Positions 41,572 to 52,775 of a stretch of DNA of 64,000 nucleotides are shown here, one piece after another. This stretch comes from Epichloe hybrida (Eukaryota > Ascomycota > Sordariomycetes > Hypocreales > Clavicipitaceae). The translations under genes were made by a program, and so were the position numbers. The DNA lies in the NCBI GenBank assembly GCA_019022495.1, contig JAFEKR010000005.1, positions 930,001-994,000 of the forward strand, in the 5' to 3' direction. Under the pieces are notes generated by a model. It saw only the letters and a list, made by a program, of their open reading frames with translations. It was not told the DNA's origin and ran no database searches. How positions within the stretch are numbered: the first letter of the stretch is position 1; each line of letters opens with the position of its first letter.

Positions 41572-43620
41572 GATGAGGAATCTCGAAGACGGGGGAGCCT
41601 CTGTTCCAGCAGAGGATCACAGTTCTCCGATGCTTGGTGCGTCTTCTGACGGGTCTTCTGACGGGGAGCGGACTCAAAAAGGAGCGTTATTGTGTCGTCG
41701 TCGTAAACAAGTGGCTTAATGAACGTCGGTCGTGTCTCCAGACGGGTGGGTGTATGCAAAGGAGTGGCAGTTCGTCAACGGCACGAAGTTGGATGGAGGT
41801 GGCATGTCCCAGCCGGCGCTTGGCAAAGTCGAGGGATTTGAAGGCAGACCTGTTCCCTGTTCGCCGCCATATGTACCTCGGAATCCGTTGTGAGACACGA
41901 CAAATGTCCATTGCCCATGTTGTGGGTCCAAGCTTGGCGAGAGCCCCACCAACATCTCAGGGGCGGCGAGCAGCGGCTTGCGGGGCTTGCGGGGCTTCAC
42001 AGGAGCCAGCGAGGTCAGCCAATCCCGCCGCCGGGATTGGCACATCCACATCCACATCACATTGTGATGCAACGAAAAAAAAAAAAACATGAGGGCAAAT
42101 CTCGCGGAAGACAAGATGATCCCACTTGGCGAATCAGCAGCAAGCAGCCCAGGATGCGACCCTCCTTTTCGCGTCAAATCGAGGAGAACGACCCCAACAA
42201 CGGGACGGAGCAGACCTGACTGAATGTTACGGATTAATCACGCATACAATCTTGGCATGCCTGCCGCCTTTCGTCCCGGGTAGCGAGTGAGGCCACGACA
42301 TTGTCTTTGGCTACACCGTACGTAGTACAAATAGCTAGATTTGCGAATTCAAGCGACGTCATAAATCTGTTCTACATACGCGGACAGACACCCCCCCCCC
42401 CCCCTCCCTCTCATTCTCCATACGCAACTTACAGAACAAGTCAAAAACAAACAGGTTCACACCGCCCGCACAAGCTTTCCTAAACACCATGTCCTGCTCC
42501 AGCGCCCGGTCCGTTTGGCTCTCCGCCTTCTCGGCGTCCATGACGCGGTGATGAGAACAGAGCCATGGACAGGGTAGGGCAATTGAAGTAAGTCAGTCGT
42601 CTTTTGGGTTCATCGTGACTCTACTGCATGTTGGTCGGTCACGGCATGGAAAGTACGGAGCAGATGTCGCAAATGCGTTGCGTTGCGTGGAGTCTACGCA
42701 GCACCGCCGAGCAGATACAAGGGGGGGACCCGCCCCAAAAGAAACCAAGCATTTCCTACTTCGAAAACCCAGAAAGACCTGCTTCATCAACTGATCGTCC
42801 CATGACGTCGGTGACGGTGCACAGATTACTACGGACTACTCCGTAAACGAGCAGCATCATCGGCTCTGGCGGGAGGCTGGCGACGCAGCAGAGCCCGGAC
42901 AAGTATAGAAGCAGGACAAGCCGCCGAGCACCTTTGATTTAAGAAAATAGACGATTAAGTGATAAGAACAAGGCATGTCTAAGCCAAGACGGCCATGCAA
43001 AACGCACCATCCTTTATGCTAAAGCCCAGAACTACTCCGTTGCCATCCTCATGACGCAAAGCAAAGACGCAAAGTGAGGCTGAATCTCGAAGAAATCTTG
43101 AATGAAAAACCAGGTGCGCAAGAAAGCCATCAAATAAATAAAGCACAACGACTCCGTAGAGTCAGGAATTAGAGAATATTCATGTGGAATACCGCCCAGA
43201 TTTCATGCCCGGGTCAAGCGGCATCATCCTTGACCGCTCATCGGAAGAGAATCCACTCGCTACGGATTGGTTATTTTGGCGGTTTTCGGGCGCCGTCAGA
43301 TAACGCCATCCGGAGAGGCCGCGAGTAGAGAAGAAAAGCAGTGGTCCGGTCCAGTGGGGAGGGAGCCCTGGCGTGTTCCTCCTCAATGTTCCAACCATGA
43401 AGCAAGAGGGAAGTTGAATCGTGTTGTGGTGGCCCATATGCTCAGCCCAATCTTGCGCAGACAAACAGGGTGTCTGGGAAAAGGGGGAAATAATAGATGG
43501 TAGGAGCAAGACTTGGTCGCATGATTGGATCAAGGTAAAAGATTATAGGCGCAAGATGGTCGAGATATGTTTGAGGATATTTGAATTCGTCGGTGCACGT
43601 GTGCTTCATGCATGTCCTTC
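41572..43620. other. Intergenic region upstream of the CRH gene and downstream of rho3
   Basis: 2 kb without a supported gene. A TACTCCGTA motif occurs at 42837-42845 and a C tract near 42393-42405. A 60-codon minus-strand frame at 42359-42541 begins with coding-like residues MDAEKAESQTDRALEQDMVF and then loses that character, so a small exon is possible but unproven. Confidence 0.4.
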
Positions 43621-44651
43621 TCACATGACTGTGCATTTGCTCTCATCCCTCTCCTTCTTCACGCTCAGGGCGACACGCGCTGCTTCGGTGAATGCTTCGT
43701 TGACGCCCCGATTCTTCATGGCTGAGCATTCGAGATAGCGTGATGCCCCTATGCGCTTGGCAACTTCGAGGCCCTTGTCGTATTCGATCAACGGTCCGGC
43801 GGGGCGCTCAATGTTGGCAACTTCGGGAGGTAGGGTGGACGCCGCTGCGCCATCTTCTCCATCGTCGTCATCCCCGCCCTTCTCGCGAAGATCACATTTG
43901 AGAGCGACCAAGACGAGTTTGACACCAGGGCAGTTGTCGGCGATTTCACCGACCCATTTCGACTCGACGTTCTCCAGGGAGTCCTTGCTGTCGACCGAGT
44001 AGCAGAGCATGATCAGATCGGTGTCATCTGGACCGTCATCAGGTTAGTTGAGGAGGCCAACGGAGGTCGATGCCACGCCACGAGTATAGCACGCACAAGG
44101 CGCGCCGCTGGCAAGGCGGGAGCAACCGTACCGTATGACAAGGAGCGCAGTCGGTCGAATTCTTCTTGACCAGCTGTATCCCACAGCGACAGCTCAATGT
44201 GCACGCTGTCGACGAAAATATCTGTAATTCGGCGGTCAGCGCACCCTTTCTTCCATTTGCGACAGCCCAGCCAACGTGTCGCTCGAGCACGGGTTCTTCT
44301 TCAGCAATCATACCGTGCACGTAGTTTTCGAAAACGGTCGGTTCGTACACAGTGGGGAAGTATCTGATTGCGTTCCGTCAGCCATGATTCTTCATTTGCG
44401 AACCCCCAACGAGTTTGCAGGTCCACGGGACACATACCCTCTGGTAAAGACGTTGAGCAGTGATGTTTTGCCACAGGCGCCGTCGCCTCTGTTTTGCCAG
44501 GTTAGCTACCTCTGCATCTGTCTGTATCTGAGAACCCCCGAGTAACTGTGCCCTTGATCGCGTCGCGCACCTCTCACTCTTCCGTGGAATGGGGTACGTA
44601 CAGAAGCACCAGCTTGCGCTGGACTGTTTTGGATCCGCCGCAGAGAGGCAT
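43621..44651 (-). CDS. rho3: Rho3-type small GTPase
   Basis: Five exons on the minus strand: 44602-44651, 44438-44488, 44314-44363, 44132-44221 and 43621-44027, phase-consistent, 215 residues. The N-terminus [20 protein letters not shown] is the Rho3 signature. G1 is GDGACGKTS (18-26), switch [16 protein letters not shown]3 DTAGQEEF, G4 reads LKCD and G5 is ECSAMK. A Gly/Asp-rich insert ([12 protein letters not shown]) lies between G4 and G5, as in fungal Rho3 proteins. The C-terminus CTVM is a CAAX box for prenylation, and Cys4 could be palmitoylated. Rho3 controls exocytosis and actin polarity at growing hyphal tips. It lies in a row of minus-strand housekeeping genes. Confidence 0.95.
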
Positions 44652-45715
44652 CTCGAGAGGAAGCTGGGCTGGCTCGATGGCGGTTTGAAGAGCGTTAGGA
44701 GGAACAAGGATTGCAGTCAGTTTTCTCGGTCGCGCGCAAGCCACGTTGGTGCGGACTGGGTCGTGACGTCGTGAGAGTGACGGGTGACGGGTGAGGGGTG
44801 ACGGCAGCGTGGCGAGGCCAGGTGTAGGACAAGCAAGTGGTGTGACGCGGAGCCTGTTCGCGAGGGAGGTCCCTTGCGACGGGCTTTGGATGGAATTTGA
44901 AGGAGGATGAACGACGAGAAAGGGAGAAGGGAGTGACGCGTTGCTCTACTAGTTTCACCGAGGTTCAGATGCTGGAGCCAGCTGGGTGGCCCGAACGAGT
45001 GAGTGTTGGGTCGTGTTCGGTCGTTGGCTGGTCGTGGTCGTGGCGATGGATGAGGACAATGACGGCGTACACGGGTCTATGGCAACCTGTAGTGTCAAGT
45101 AGTTCGTCGGACGAGGCAAAGTTCATTTGCTAATTAGAGTGCGAGGGGGCGGTTGTGACACGAAGCTTGAACAGGGCAACAGGTGGGGACGCAGGTGGGA
45201 ACGCAGGTGGGAACGCAGGTGGGGACACGGATGGGGACACGGATGGGCAACAGTGGGCAACAAGTGGGCGCAGGGCCTGGCTCCCGCCGCCAACGGAACA
45301 TCGAACCCGCTAAATCAATCTCCCAAGTTGCCCATTTCAGTGCTCCATAACTCGGTGGAACGAAAACAACGAAAACGACTTGGCTAGGGCCAACAGCATC
45401 GTGCCCCCTGGCATTCACGTTTTGTTTACTAACAAATTACAATGGCTCGCCGCCGCAAACATTCCGTTCCATCGGCCACGCGCACATGCTTTGTTCGCAG
45501 CATGGCGCAGCAACCTTAAATCTTGTTCCTGGGAGTCTGACCACCGTGGGTATGCGTTGGCTGTCAGTATTCCCCCTGGGTATAGCTGACAGTAAACAGT
45601 CTATTTACGGATTATTACCGCAGTCACCAAATTGCCACGCAGACACACACAAAATCGCATCACGGCACACGTATGCGTCGCAGGGTCAATAGAGCTACCT
45701 CGACGTAGTACAACT
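44652..45715. other. Intergenic region between rho3 and cwc25
   Basis: No gene is supported. It contains the rho3 promoter and a 12-bp repeat block at 45181-45251 (units such as AGGTGGGAACGC and GGATGGGGACAC, about six copies with drift). Confidence 0.5.
45181..45251 (+). repeat. Degenerate 12-bp minisatellite
   Basis: About six units read AGGTGGGGACGC, AGGTGGGAACGC (twice), AGGTGGGGACAC, GGATGGGGACAC and a partial unit. Confidence 0.8.
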
Positions 45716-46990
45716 CTAGTCATCATCTCGTTGGTATCCCTGCCGATTCCGTCCCATTCGCTCTCCGAGATCCAGCTTCCCAGCCTGTTTATGCAAATCG
45801 TTCACAAAACCCCTCTCGCCATCTCGTTCTCGAGCCTTTGCATCCGCCTTCCTAGCCGCACGTTCCTGCTCCTCTAGAGCAGCGAGGCGCTTCTCGCGCT
45901 CCTGATCCAGCTCCGAGGCCACGGATTGCATGGCCGCCAGTTTGCGAGCCCTTTCTGCTTCTTGGTCTTCCTTGTTGGCGCGGGGTTGTTCCCATGGTCG
46001 GTTGCTGCCATGTCTATTGCTATTGCCATTGAAGCGATGTCCGTCCACGTTCTCGTTGTAGCTCCTTGCCCTCCAGTCATCCTCTCTGTCCCCGCGAGCA
46101 TGTCTTCGTTCTTGCGAATAGCCTCTTACCCGATGTGAGCTGTGATTGCGTGCCCTATCTCGCGAGTTATCCTGATCGTCATGGCGTCGCGGACTGCCAT
46201 GGCGCCTTTGGTCTTGAGACCGATCTCTTGCCCGCCGGGGGCTTCGATCCTCGCCGGAATACCGACGTCGTCTCTGCCTCCTCCAATGCTCGTCGTCATC
46301 CCCCTCCTGGCGATCCCGTCGAGGACTGCGAGACCGCGAGTGAGATCTGTGTCGCCTTCTGTGCCTCCTTTGTTCATCCCCCGAATCTCTCTCTCGACTC
46401 CTGCTTCTGCTTCTGTGCCTCCGATGCCTCCTTCTACGACTTCCTTCTCTATCCCCTGAACTCTTCGTCTTCTTTGCATCTTGGACGCCCATGGAGGACA
46501 GCAGCTGTCTCCGCCTGATCGGGTCGTTCATCATGGCCTCGTAGGCAGCCTGCTCCTGCCGCTTAATCGCCAGCAGGGGATCTTCTCGGATCTTGGCAGC
46601 CGTATCTCTCGCCGAATTCGCATTCTGAAGGGCCATGAAGCTGTCCTCCCCGGCCGCCTTCTCCAACTTCTTGTGCTCGGTGCCCTTGATGAGATTGTCG
46701 ATTCTTCGCTTTCCGAGAAGATACGCCTCAGTTTCCTCGCTCGTGCCAACCTGGCCGTCGGTGGGGCCTTGGTACATCCAGTCGACTCGATCGACTCTCT
46801 TCTTTCCACCCGCGGCTTCAAGCTGCCGCTGCAGCTCTTCCTTGGCGCGCTCCTCCTTGATTTCGTTGACTCGTTGTTGGGTGCGCTTGCGCTCGGCGAG
46901 TGCCTTTTGCTCTTCATCCCAGACGGCCTGTTGATTTCGCCGCAGGGTGGGATGGAAGGACTTCTTGAGGTTGAGATCGCCGCCACCCAT
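45716..46990 (-). CDS. cwc25: Pre-mRNA splicing factor CWC25
   Basis: Intronless, 424 residues from the ATG at 46990. The open frame continues upstream, but the conserved protein begins [20 protein letters not shown]. This N-terminal helix (Cir_N-type domain) is followed by [13 protein letters not shown] and the CWC25 block [14 protein letters not shown]. The middle and C-terminus are rich in Arg-Ser, Arg-His and Glu, forming long helical, charged repeats typical of spliceosome factors. CWC25 acts with Prp16 and Yju2 at the first catalytic step of splicing, so the protein is nuclear. The reverse strand shows long open frames over the RS-rich part; these are composition shadows. Confidence 0.93.
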   Translation of the reverse strand: MGGGDLNLKKSFHPTLRRNQQAVWDEEQKALAERKRTQQRVNEIKEERAKEELQRQLEAAGGKKRVDRVDWMYQGPTDGQVGTSEETEAYLLGKRRIDNLIKGTEHKKLEKAAGEDSFMALQNANSARDTAAKIREDPLLAIKRQEQAAYEAMMNDPIRRRQLLSSMGVQDAKKTKSSGDREGSRRRRHRRHRSRSRSRERDSGDEQRRHRRRHRSHSRSRSPRRDRQEGDDDEHWRRQRRRRYSGEDRSPRRARDRSQDQRRHGSPRRHDDQDNSRDRARNHSSHRVRGYSQERRHARGDREDDWRARSYNENVDGHRFNGNSNRHGSNRPWEQPRANKEDQEAERARKLAAMQSVASELDQEREKRLAALEEQERAARKADAKARERDGERGFVNDLHKQAGKLDLGERMGRNRQGYQRDDD

Positions 46991-47575
46991 GATGGCTACG
47001 TGTTCCCGCGCGGCAGTGTTATTGATGGGGGTTCGGCGGGTTGAGGTGAAAAAGATGTGGTGGTTGTCCGGAGCAGGTTTTCCTGCGAGTTGGCGAGGCG
47101 GGCCGAGAGATGCAGGGTTGCAAAGGGGATCCACTTTTACTTTGACAAACGCGTGGCCAATCCGTGCAACTCCAGCAATCCGCGCTTGGCTCAATTCACT
47201 TGAATCTTGGCCTCAGTTGTCGCTGTCGCTGATGGAATTTTTCCGTCGTCTCACGTTGGTCATTGCGCGCGAGCGTCATCACAGGACGGCGCATAGTGCA
47301 TCTTGTACGAAGGACCGCCATCACGTACATGCAAGTGATAAGACTTACCCACATGCTTGCAATTGAAACGTCCATGCCGTGTAATGCGGGATTGATAGAA
47401 CTCAAAACCAAACGTTTAGACCGAGAGCATGATCAATTGACTTTGAAAAGGTGTTTTTTTTTCAGGACCCTCACTCTAGAACCCAGTCCTGATTGAGGAT
47501 ATAAACTTGATATGGCCATCGACTCGGAACGTCCCGACCCAATTCAGCATGCAACAACTGCACAGCAGCCAAAAT
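46991..47575. other. Gap between cwc25 and the uS14m gene
   Basis: 585 bp that must hold the cwc25 promoter and the 3' UTR of the ribosomal protein gene. No other gene signal was found. Confidence 0.6.
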
Positions 47576-48153
47576 CTACCAACTCGCCCTCTTCACGCCC
47601 GGCAAATTTCCCGCCATCGCCTCCATTCTAAAGTTGAACTATACCCAGTCAGCTCTTGCTCCACGCAGCCTAGGGAGGCAGGTATGTGCACGAGAAATTT
47701 TTCACGGCGCCCATCGCATCAGAAAGAAGGGCTCTTACCCTCGTCATCTTGAAATCACTCAACACACCACGCCCTTGGCCCCCCATGATACATCTATTTC
47801 GGATCTGCGTCGGTCTCGTGTACGCATGCATCTGCGTGAGCTGGAGCTGGGCCTCGGCGCGGACTCTCGGCGCGAGCGTCGTGTTGCGGATGATGTACCG
47901 AAGAGCTTGTCTGTTCTCGAGTCGTCAGTACTCCCGGAGGATGCTTCGATACCCGCCTTGCAATTTTTTTTTTTTTTTTTTTCCCTCAATCGCAATGGCG
48001 CAAACGCCCCGTGGTTGGAGCAACGGCGGTAGGGGGTTCGGCATACCTCTCGGGCTCGAACTGCTCAAAGACCTTGCGCTTCGTGTGGTCCCTGATGGTG
48101 CGGGCCTTGACGAAGCAGCCTAGGTCGAGCTTCTTTGCTCGAAACATGGACAT
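47576..48153 (-). CDS. mrp2: Mitochondrial small-subunit ribosomal protein uS14m (MRP2-like)
   Basis: Three exons on the minus strand, 48047-48153, 47739-47910 and 47576-47638, giving 113 residues with consistent phase. The N-terminus MSMFRAKKLDLGCFVKAR, the middle RQALRYIIRNTTL and the C-terminus GNLPGVKRASW are diagnostic of fungal uS14m; NRCIMGGQGRG is the conserved S14 core. The protein binds 3' domain rRNA of the mitochondrial small subunit. The first intron contains a T/A tract of about 18 bases and ends at GAGAACAG. I use the ATG of MSMFRA at 48153, since an ATG two codons later is within the conserved start. Confidence 0.95.
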
Positions 48154-48657
48154 TGTGGGCGATGTGGGAGGGCGTTTCGCGATGAATGAACATGGGAGAG
48201 CTGCAGCTGAAGAAGGAAATACCCCGAGGGTGGAAATTCGCCGGGGTTTTGCCGTGGCGGGCGCATCCACTTTTCGGTGCCGAGTCACACAGCAGCGAAA
48301 CGCATCTTCATCTTCGCCCAATCTCAACAAAGCGTACATTGCCTTGCCCCTCATGCCTAGACTATCTTTGTTTTACTCGTCTGTTCAATCCCAACGCCTT
48401 GACCTTCAAAATAACGCCCGATTCGAGTTTTTCATGAGTCCAACCAGGACTCAACTCAGTACCTCTTGTTTCTTTTTTTCTTTGGTACACCACCAACGAG
48501 AATGCTATGAGATGTGAAATTTGGGTTCCCAAGCCGTGAAACGCCATATCTTCCAATTAAAACCTATGCGACTTTTCCATGGACATCTTGTAGATGCGGT
48601 GAGCACCCAAGCCAAAAGCAGAAGAAGAGAACAATGTTATCCAGACGAATAGCAGAA
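48154..48657. other. Gap between uS14m and the GDP-mannose transporter gene
   Basis: About 500 bp containing the uS14m promoter and the transporter's 3' UTR; no gene signal. Confidence 0.6.
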
Positions 48658-49988
48658 TCATCGCTTGTTGGTGAGTGGCAGAGCGGGCTGGGGCTTGTCC
48701 TTGTTCTGCAGTTTGGCGACAGTATACACGATGCCGCTGGCGAAGCCCAAAAAGATGGCCAACACGCTACCGGACGTGACGGGCGCTGCAAAGAAAACGA
48801 TGCCGAGGATGGCCACGGGAAGCTTGTTCAGAGCCCCGACCATGGCGTAGGTGGTGGACGACGTGGCACGAATGCACCATGCCGTCGAGTAGGAGATGAA
48901 GATGGCACCGAGACCAGAGTAGATCATTCCGACGACCATGCTGTTGCGGGACGCCGCCGGGAAGTTGCTGTTCAGGTTGGCCGAGGACCAATCTTCAACA
49001 AGAAGCGACGAGAGGATCAGCACGGGGATGGTGAGAAGATTGTTGTAGTACATGACTGGTCCGGCCGACATTGTTAGCGGCGGTCCACGCCTGTAAGCCG
49101 GTTTCAGCGCAGAACATACCTTCCCAGTTGTTGAAGCCAGTCTTCTTGATGACCTTGCGCATGCCCAGCGCGTACAGGGCAGCGCAGAACACGTTGATGC
49201 CCATCCAAGCATAGCCAGCGTTCAGCGTGGCCACGGCAGCGGCAGTGGATGCACTCTTGGCATCTGCCCACGCAGCAATGACGGAGCTGAAGACCATCAT
49301 GGCGAAGGAGACAAGGGTCAGCGGGCTGACGCCAGTTCCGAACCATAGTACCTCTCCGTAGGCGATGACGATGATGGTCAAGTTCTTGAAAATGGTGTAG
49401 ACGGGGACGGAGAGGTACTGCAACGCCTTGTTACCCGTGTAGATCATGGCCACTAGCAACAAAGCGATGGGGAACCCTACTCGATATAATGAACAAACCA
49501 TTCAGCTGACGGGCTTTTGTGACGAAACACCGACTACAAAACACACAAGGGGTACGTACAAGTTTTGGCCTTTTGCGAGTCAAATGGACCCAAGTCTTTG
49601 ACCATGCCAGCCCGCCTACACATGACGATGGCCAGAGTGCCGACAATCGACTTGTTCCATCAGCACAGCTCCCACGTCTTACCAATCGCGACAAAGGTAC
49701 ATGCCAGGGGGGCCAACGTACCTGCACCGCAAGGTAAAGCAAGTTCATGTTCCAGTTCGACCCGGAGACAACATACTTGTTCACAATCGTCATGCTCATC
49801 GAACTCAGACAATACGCGAGCACTGAAGCCCCGCGGTTATTGTCAATCGACGTTATTCCCTTCAACGCATCCGTCTTCGGCTTTGCAGGCGCGAAGACGG
49901 GAAAGGGGACGGCCCTGCCATTCCCATTGGCGTGGCTGCCGGCCGCGGGCATAGACAGCGTAGTATCGTCGCTCTTTTTGTCAGACAT
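48658..49988 (-). CDS. vrg4: Golgi GDP-mannose transporter (VRG4/GmtA)
   Basis: Four exons on the minus strand: 49722-49988, 49560-49650, 49120-49476 and 48658-49055, phase-consistent, 370 residues. The protein has a hydrophilic N-terminus (residues 1-50) and about ten hydrophobic helices of the drug/metabolite-transporter fold. The two GDP-mannose binding motifs are seen as MYYNN (FYNN motif) and GALNK (286-290 region). [20 protein letters not shown] near residue 65-85 and [15 protein letters not shown] are typical of Vrg4 proteins. It exchanges cytosolic GDP-mannose for GMP to feed protein mannosylation and galactomannan synthesis, and is normally essential. The C-terminus ends LTNKR, fitting a dilysine-type COPI retrieval signal only loosely. 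Confidence 0.95.
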
Positions 49989-51278
49989 GTCGATTGAAAA
50001 GGGTTAATTGAACGAGTGAAAGAAGCGAAAGTGATGAAGAGAATGTACAAAGAACCCAGCGGCGCGGACAAAAATCAAGAAGACGGGCATAAAGGGGGGC
50101 CAAAGTGAGTGAGCGCTGAAGTTGAGAGGCCGCAGCCTGCTGTGGCGCAGCCGCAAGGAAAGTTGCAGGAGAAGCCACAGGAACACAGACGCCACACTTG
50201 ACGCATTTTCAAGTTGGACAAGAATTACTCCGTAATCAAGGAACAAAAAATATCCAATTGAACCTACCGTGCTGCTGAAACAGACCGCAAAAAGACAGAC
50301 CCTAATGAATCCGTCACCAACCACGAATATTAGATCGATTCCCTCTTTTCCAGCATCTGGCTACTGACACGCACGGTCCCCGGTCCCCAACCACTCCAAA
50401 CATTCAAACACCCTGACCGGGCCGCGTTCGCGCATCACATGCGCAAGCACGTGTCTCCAACGCAACGCCATCCCATCGCCAGAAACTCGCGTCATGCCAT
50501 CCATGCCCACGGGTTGCAACCCACCATCTGTCAGCCCACGTGTGCGTATTTCGTTGGACTAAAATCCTCCTTCTCGGAGCAAAAGCTAGCGGAATGGATC
50601 TCAATCGGATATTACCGACGATTGATCGACAACACGTCCTAAGAGTCAAGATCAACGACAATGCTTACCCTGTAGCCCAAGGGTTCACACGATTGACCAG
50701 CAGGACTGGTGTAAAAATAAAATGCCAGTATATTCCAGATAGGATAGACATGCGACTGTCCGTTGATGGAAGGGTGGACGAGCCACCTCAGGGCCGCGTA
50801 TCTTTGCCACACTTACTTTCCAATGCTATCGAGACAGATCCAGCAAATTGTCAGACGCGGAATTTGAAGCCGTGCCGCTTCTCTCAACGGGACAGACAGC
50901 TTGTTTGACACCATTCGGGAAAACAGGGCCTCATTCACTCCATATCATCACGGTCATGGAGGGCAAACGAGATGAGTAGATGGTGCTTTCTTATTACCAC
51001 GTCGCATACCTCTTAATTAGGTGATTTGCGTGACCGGGGTCGACGCGCTCTAGCTAATCGACAGATACAAACATACCAAGACATAAAAGAAGCAGGCTTT
51101 GCCAAGACAAGCATAAATATTTTCTCCCGTTATGTTACATGAAACCTTTTACAGGAAGCCATTGGCGCTTTGATCGGGATATTAAGTCGAGGTGCGGCAA
51201 ATAAACAGTGGTCAAGCATCCAAGCAAAAAGTTTCTCGTGCATTAGTCCCAAACTGTCATCGAGGTGACGTCTCCCAT
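49989..51278. other. Intergenic region between vrg4 and the HsbA gene
   Basis: No gene is supported. It contains the vrg4 promoter, a TACTCCGTA motif at 50226-50234 and the 3' UTR of the HsbA gene. Confidence 0.5.
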
Positions 51279-52019
51279 TTACAGAAGAGCGGCGGCAACA
51301 GCCATGACGAGGGCACCAGCGGGGGCCAAGAAAGAGGCACCGGCAGTGACGGGGGGGTTGACACCAGTGGTACCGTTGTTGGGGGGAGTAGGGACACCGG
51401 TGGCGGTAGGGGCCAGAGTGGTGGCGGGGATGGTAGCGCTGCCAGTCTCGGTGGCAACGGCTGAGGTCTCGGAGGCGGCGGCCGAGGTCTTGCTGGAGCT
51501 GCCAGAGTTCTTGCAGTTGGACTCGGAGAAGTCGTCCTGAGCCTGGTCGAGGACCTTGGTCAGGCCGGCGGCGAGGCCGGAGGCGATGGACTGAGCTTCC
51601 TTGGGGACCTTGGAGACGACGCTCTTGATGAGAGCCTGCGAGTTGTCGTTGATGTCCTTGAGCTCTTCGCGGACGGTGCCGCAAGCTCCGGCCTTCTCAA
51701 CCTCGGGGCGCTTGGCCTTGAAGGTGTCGAGGAGGGACTGGCCCTTCTTGGTGAGACCCTGGACGGGGTCGGTCAGGCCGATGGCATCCGTGAGCTCGAG
51801 GTCAGAAGAGCCGTCGACGGTGGACTTGCCCTTCTTGATGGTTGAGACAAGATCGTCAGCCTTGGACTTGACGCCGTCAACGTTGCCGTCGAAGCCGTTG
51901 GCAGCGGTGTTGAGGCTGTCAATGGATGAGGAAACGTCAGACAAGACAGACTTGATAGCCTGGAGGTCGGCGTAGGCGCCGGCGGCGGCGATGACAGCGA
52001 TGGCGGCAGAGTACTTCAT
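51279..52019 (-). CDS. HsbA-type cell-wall galactomannoprotein with GPI-anchor signal
   Basis: Intronless, 246 residues. Residues 1-17 are a signal peptide (AAAGAYA). Residues 20-170 form an amphipathic helical domain (VLSDVSSSIDSLNTAANGF onward) that matches the hydrophobic-surface-binding protein A family, related to Aspergillus HsbA and Talaromyces Mp1p. Two cysteines (CGTVREEL and NCKNSG) are conserved. A Ser/Thr/Ala-rich stalk follows, and the end (GASFLAPAGALVMAVAAALL) is a GPI-attachment signal. Such proteins bind lipids or hydrophobic surfaces and recruit cutinase-like enzymes or hold fatty acids at the wall. The gene starts at the first ATG after a T-free leader. Confidence 0.87.
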   Translation of the reverse strand: MKYSAAIAVIAAAGAYADLQAIKSVLSDVSSSIDSLNTAANGFDGNVDGVKSKADDLVSTIKKGKSTVDGSSDLELTDAIGLTDPVQGLTKKGQSLLDTFKAKRPEVEKAGACGTVREELKDINDNSQALIKSVVSKVPKEAQSIASGLAAGLTKVLDQAQDDFSESNCKNSGSSSKTSAAASETSAVATETGSATIPATTLAPTATGVPTPPNNGTTGVNPPVTAGASFLAPAGALVMAVAAALL

Positions 52020-52741
52020 CTTGACGGTTGTGGCTTGAGAAGGCTTGTTTGAGAACGAGTGTTGTGTCTGTGAGACCGGAACAGAAAACGATTGTAGTTT
52101 TTGTACTGGTTGGAAACAGAGTAGCGGGATGAAGAAGAAAGGAGGCGAAAGGCGTCAGGAGGAGGGGGGAAGGGCAGGTAGTTTATACCTTTCCGGCCTC
52201 CATGGGGGCTCATGGGGGGTGACGACTTTACCAGCCCGAGTCGAAGAGATATTCAGCACTAGGAGAATATGGAGTACCTGGGGCAACGAAGAGGAGGAGG
52301 GGAGGGGAGGGAATTGGCGCAGGTACGGATTACATTTTCGCACAATGACCTTTTTACCACGCCACGCCACACCACACCACATCGCACCGCACCACACCAC
52401 TTTCATTCTCGAGCCATCGCCCGATCGGGGTGACAAACCGTTTACGGAGGAGTGCGAGATGCTCCAATGCTCCCATGCTCTCGAGGCGGCTGAAGCCATC
52501 CACCCCAGGTGGCCCACTCCTATTCCGTCGGCGGAGTGCGTGGAGTGGGGAATCGAGATTCATTCTCCAAGTCTGCTTGCAACTGCGGTAACCCGCGCCG
52601 TCCACCAGCACCTGGCTGACGGCCGAGGAAATAAGAGGTCCGTCCGGAGCACTAGCGGGTTCCATCGGGTCCATCGGGTCCATCGGGTCCATCAAAACAA
52701 AGGCAAAGGGGGAGGGGACACGCAATCCTGGGTTGGCCGAC

Positions 52742-52775
52742 TACATGTATGGATAGTGTACTATCCATACATGTA
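52742..52775. repeat. 34-bp palindrome with 2-bp centre
   Basis: Two 16-bp arms, TACATGTATGGATAGT and its exact reverse complement, flank GT. It is intergenic and could be a dimeric regulator site, a cruciform-prone spot or a relic of a small inverted-repeat element. Confidence 0.93.

Noticed and set aside
46481..47044. Long plus-strand frame over cwc25
   Set aside because: It is a composition shadow of the conserved CWC25 protein on the other strand; no family motif.
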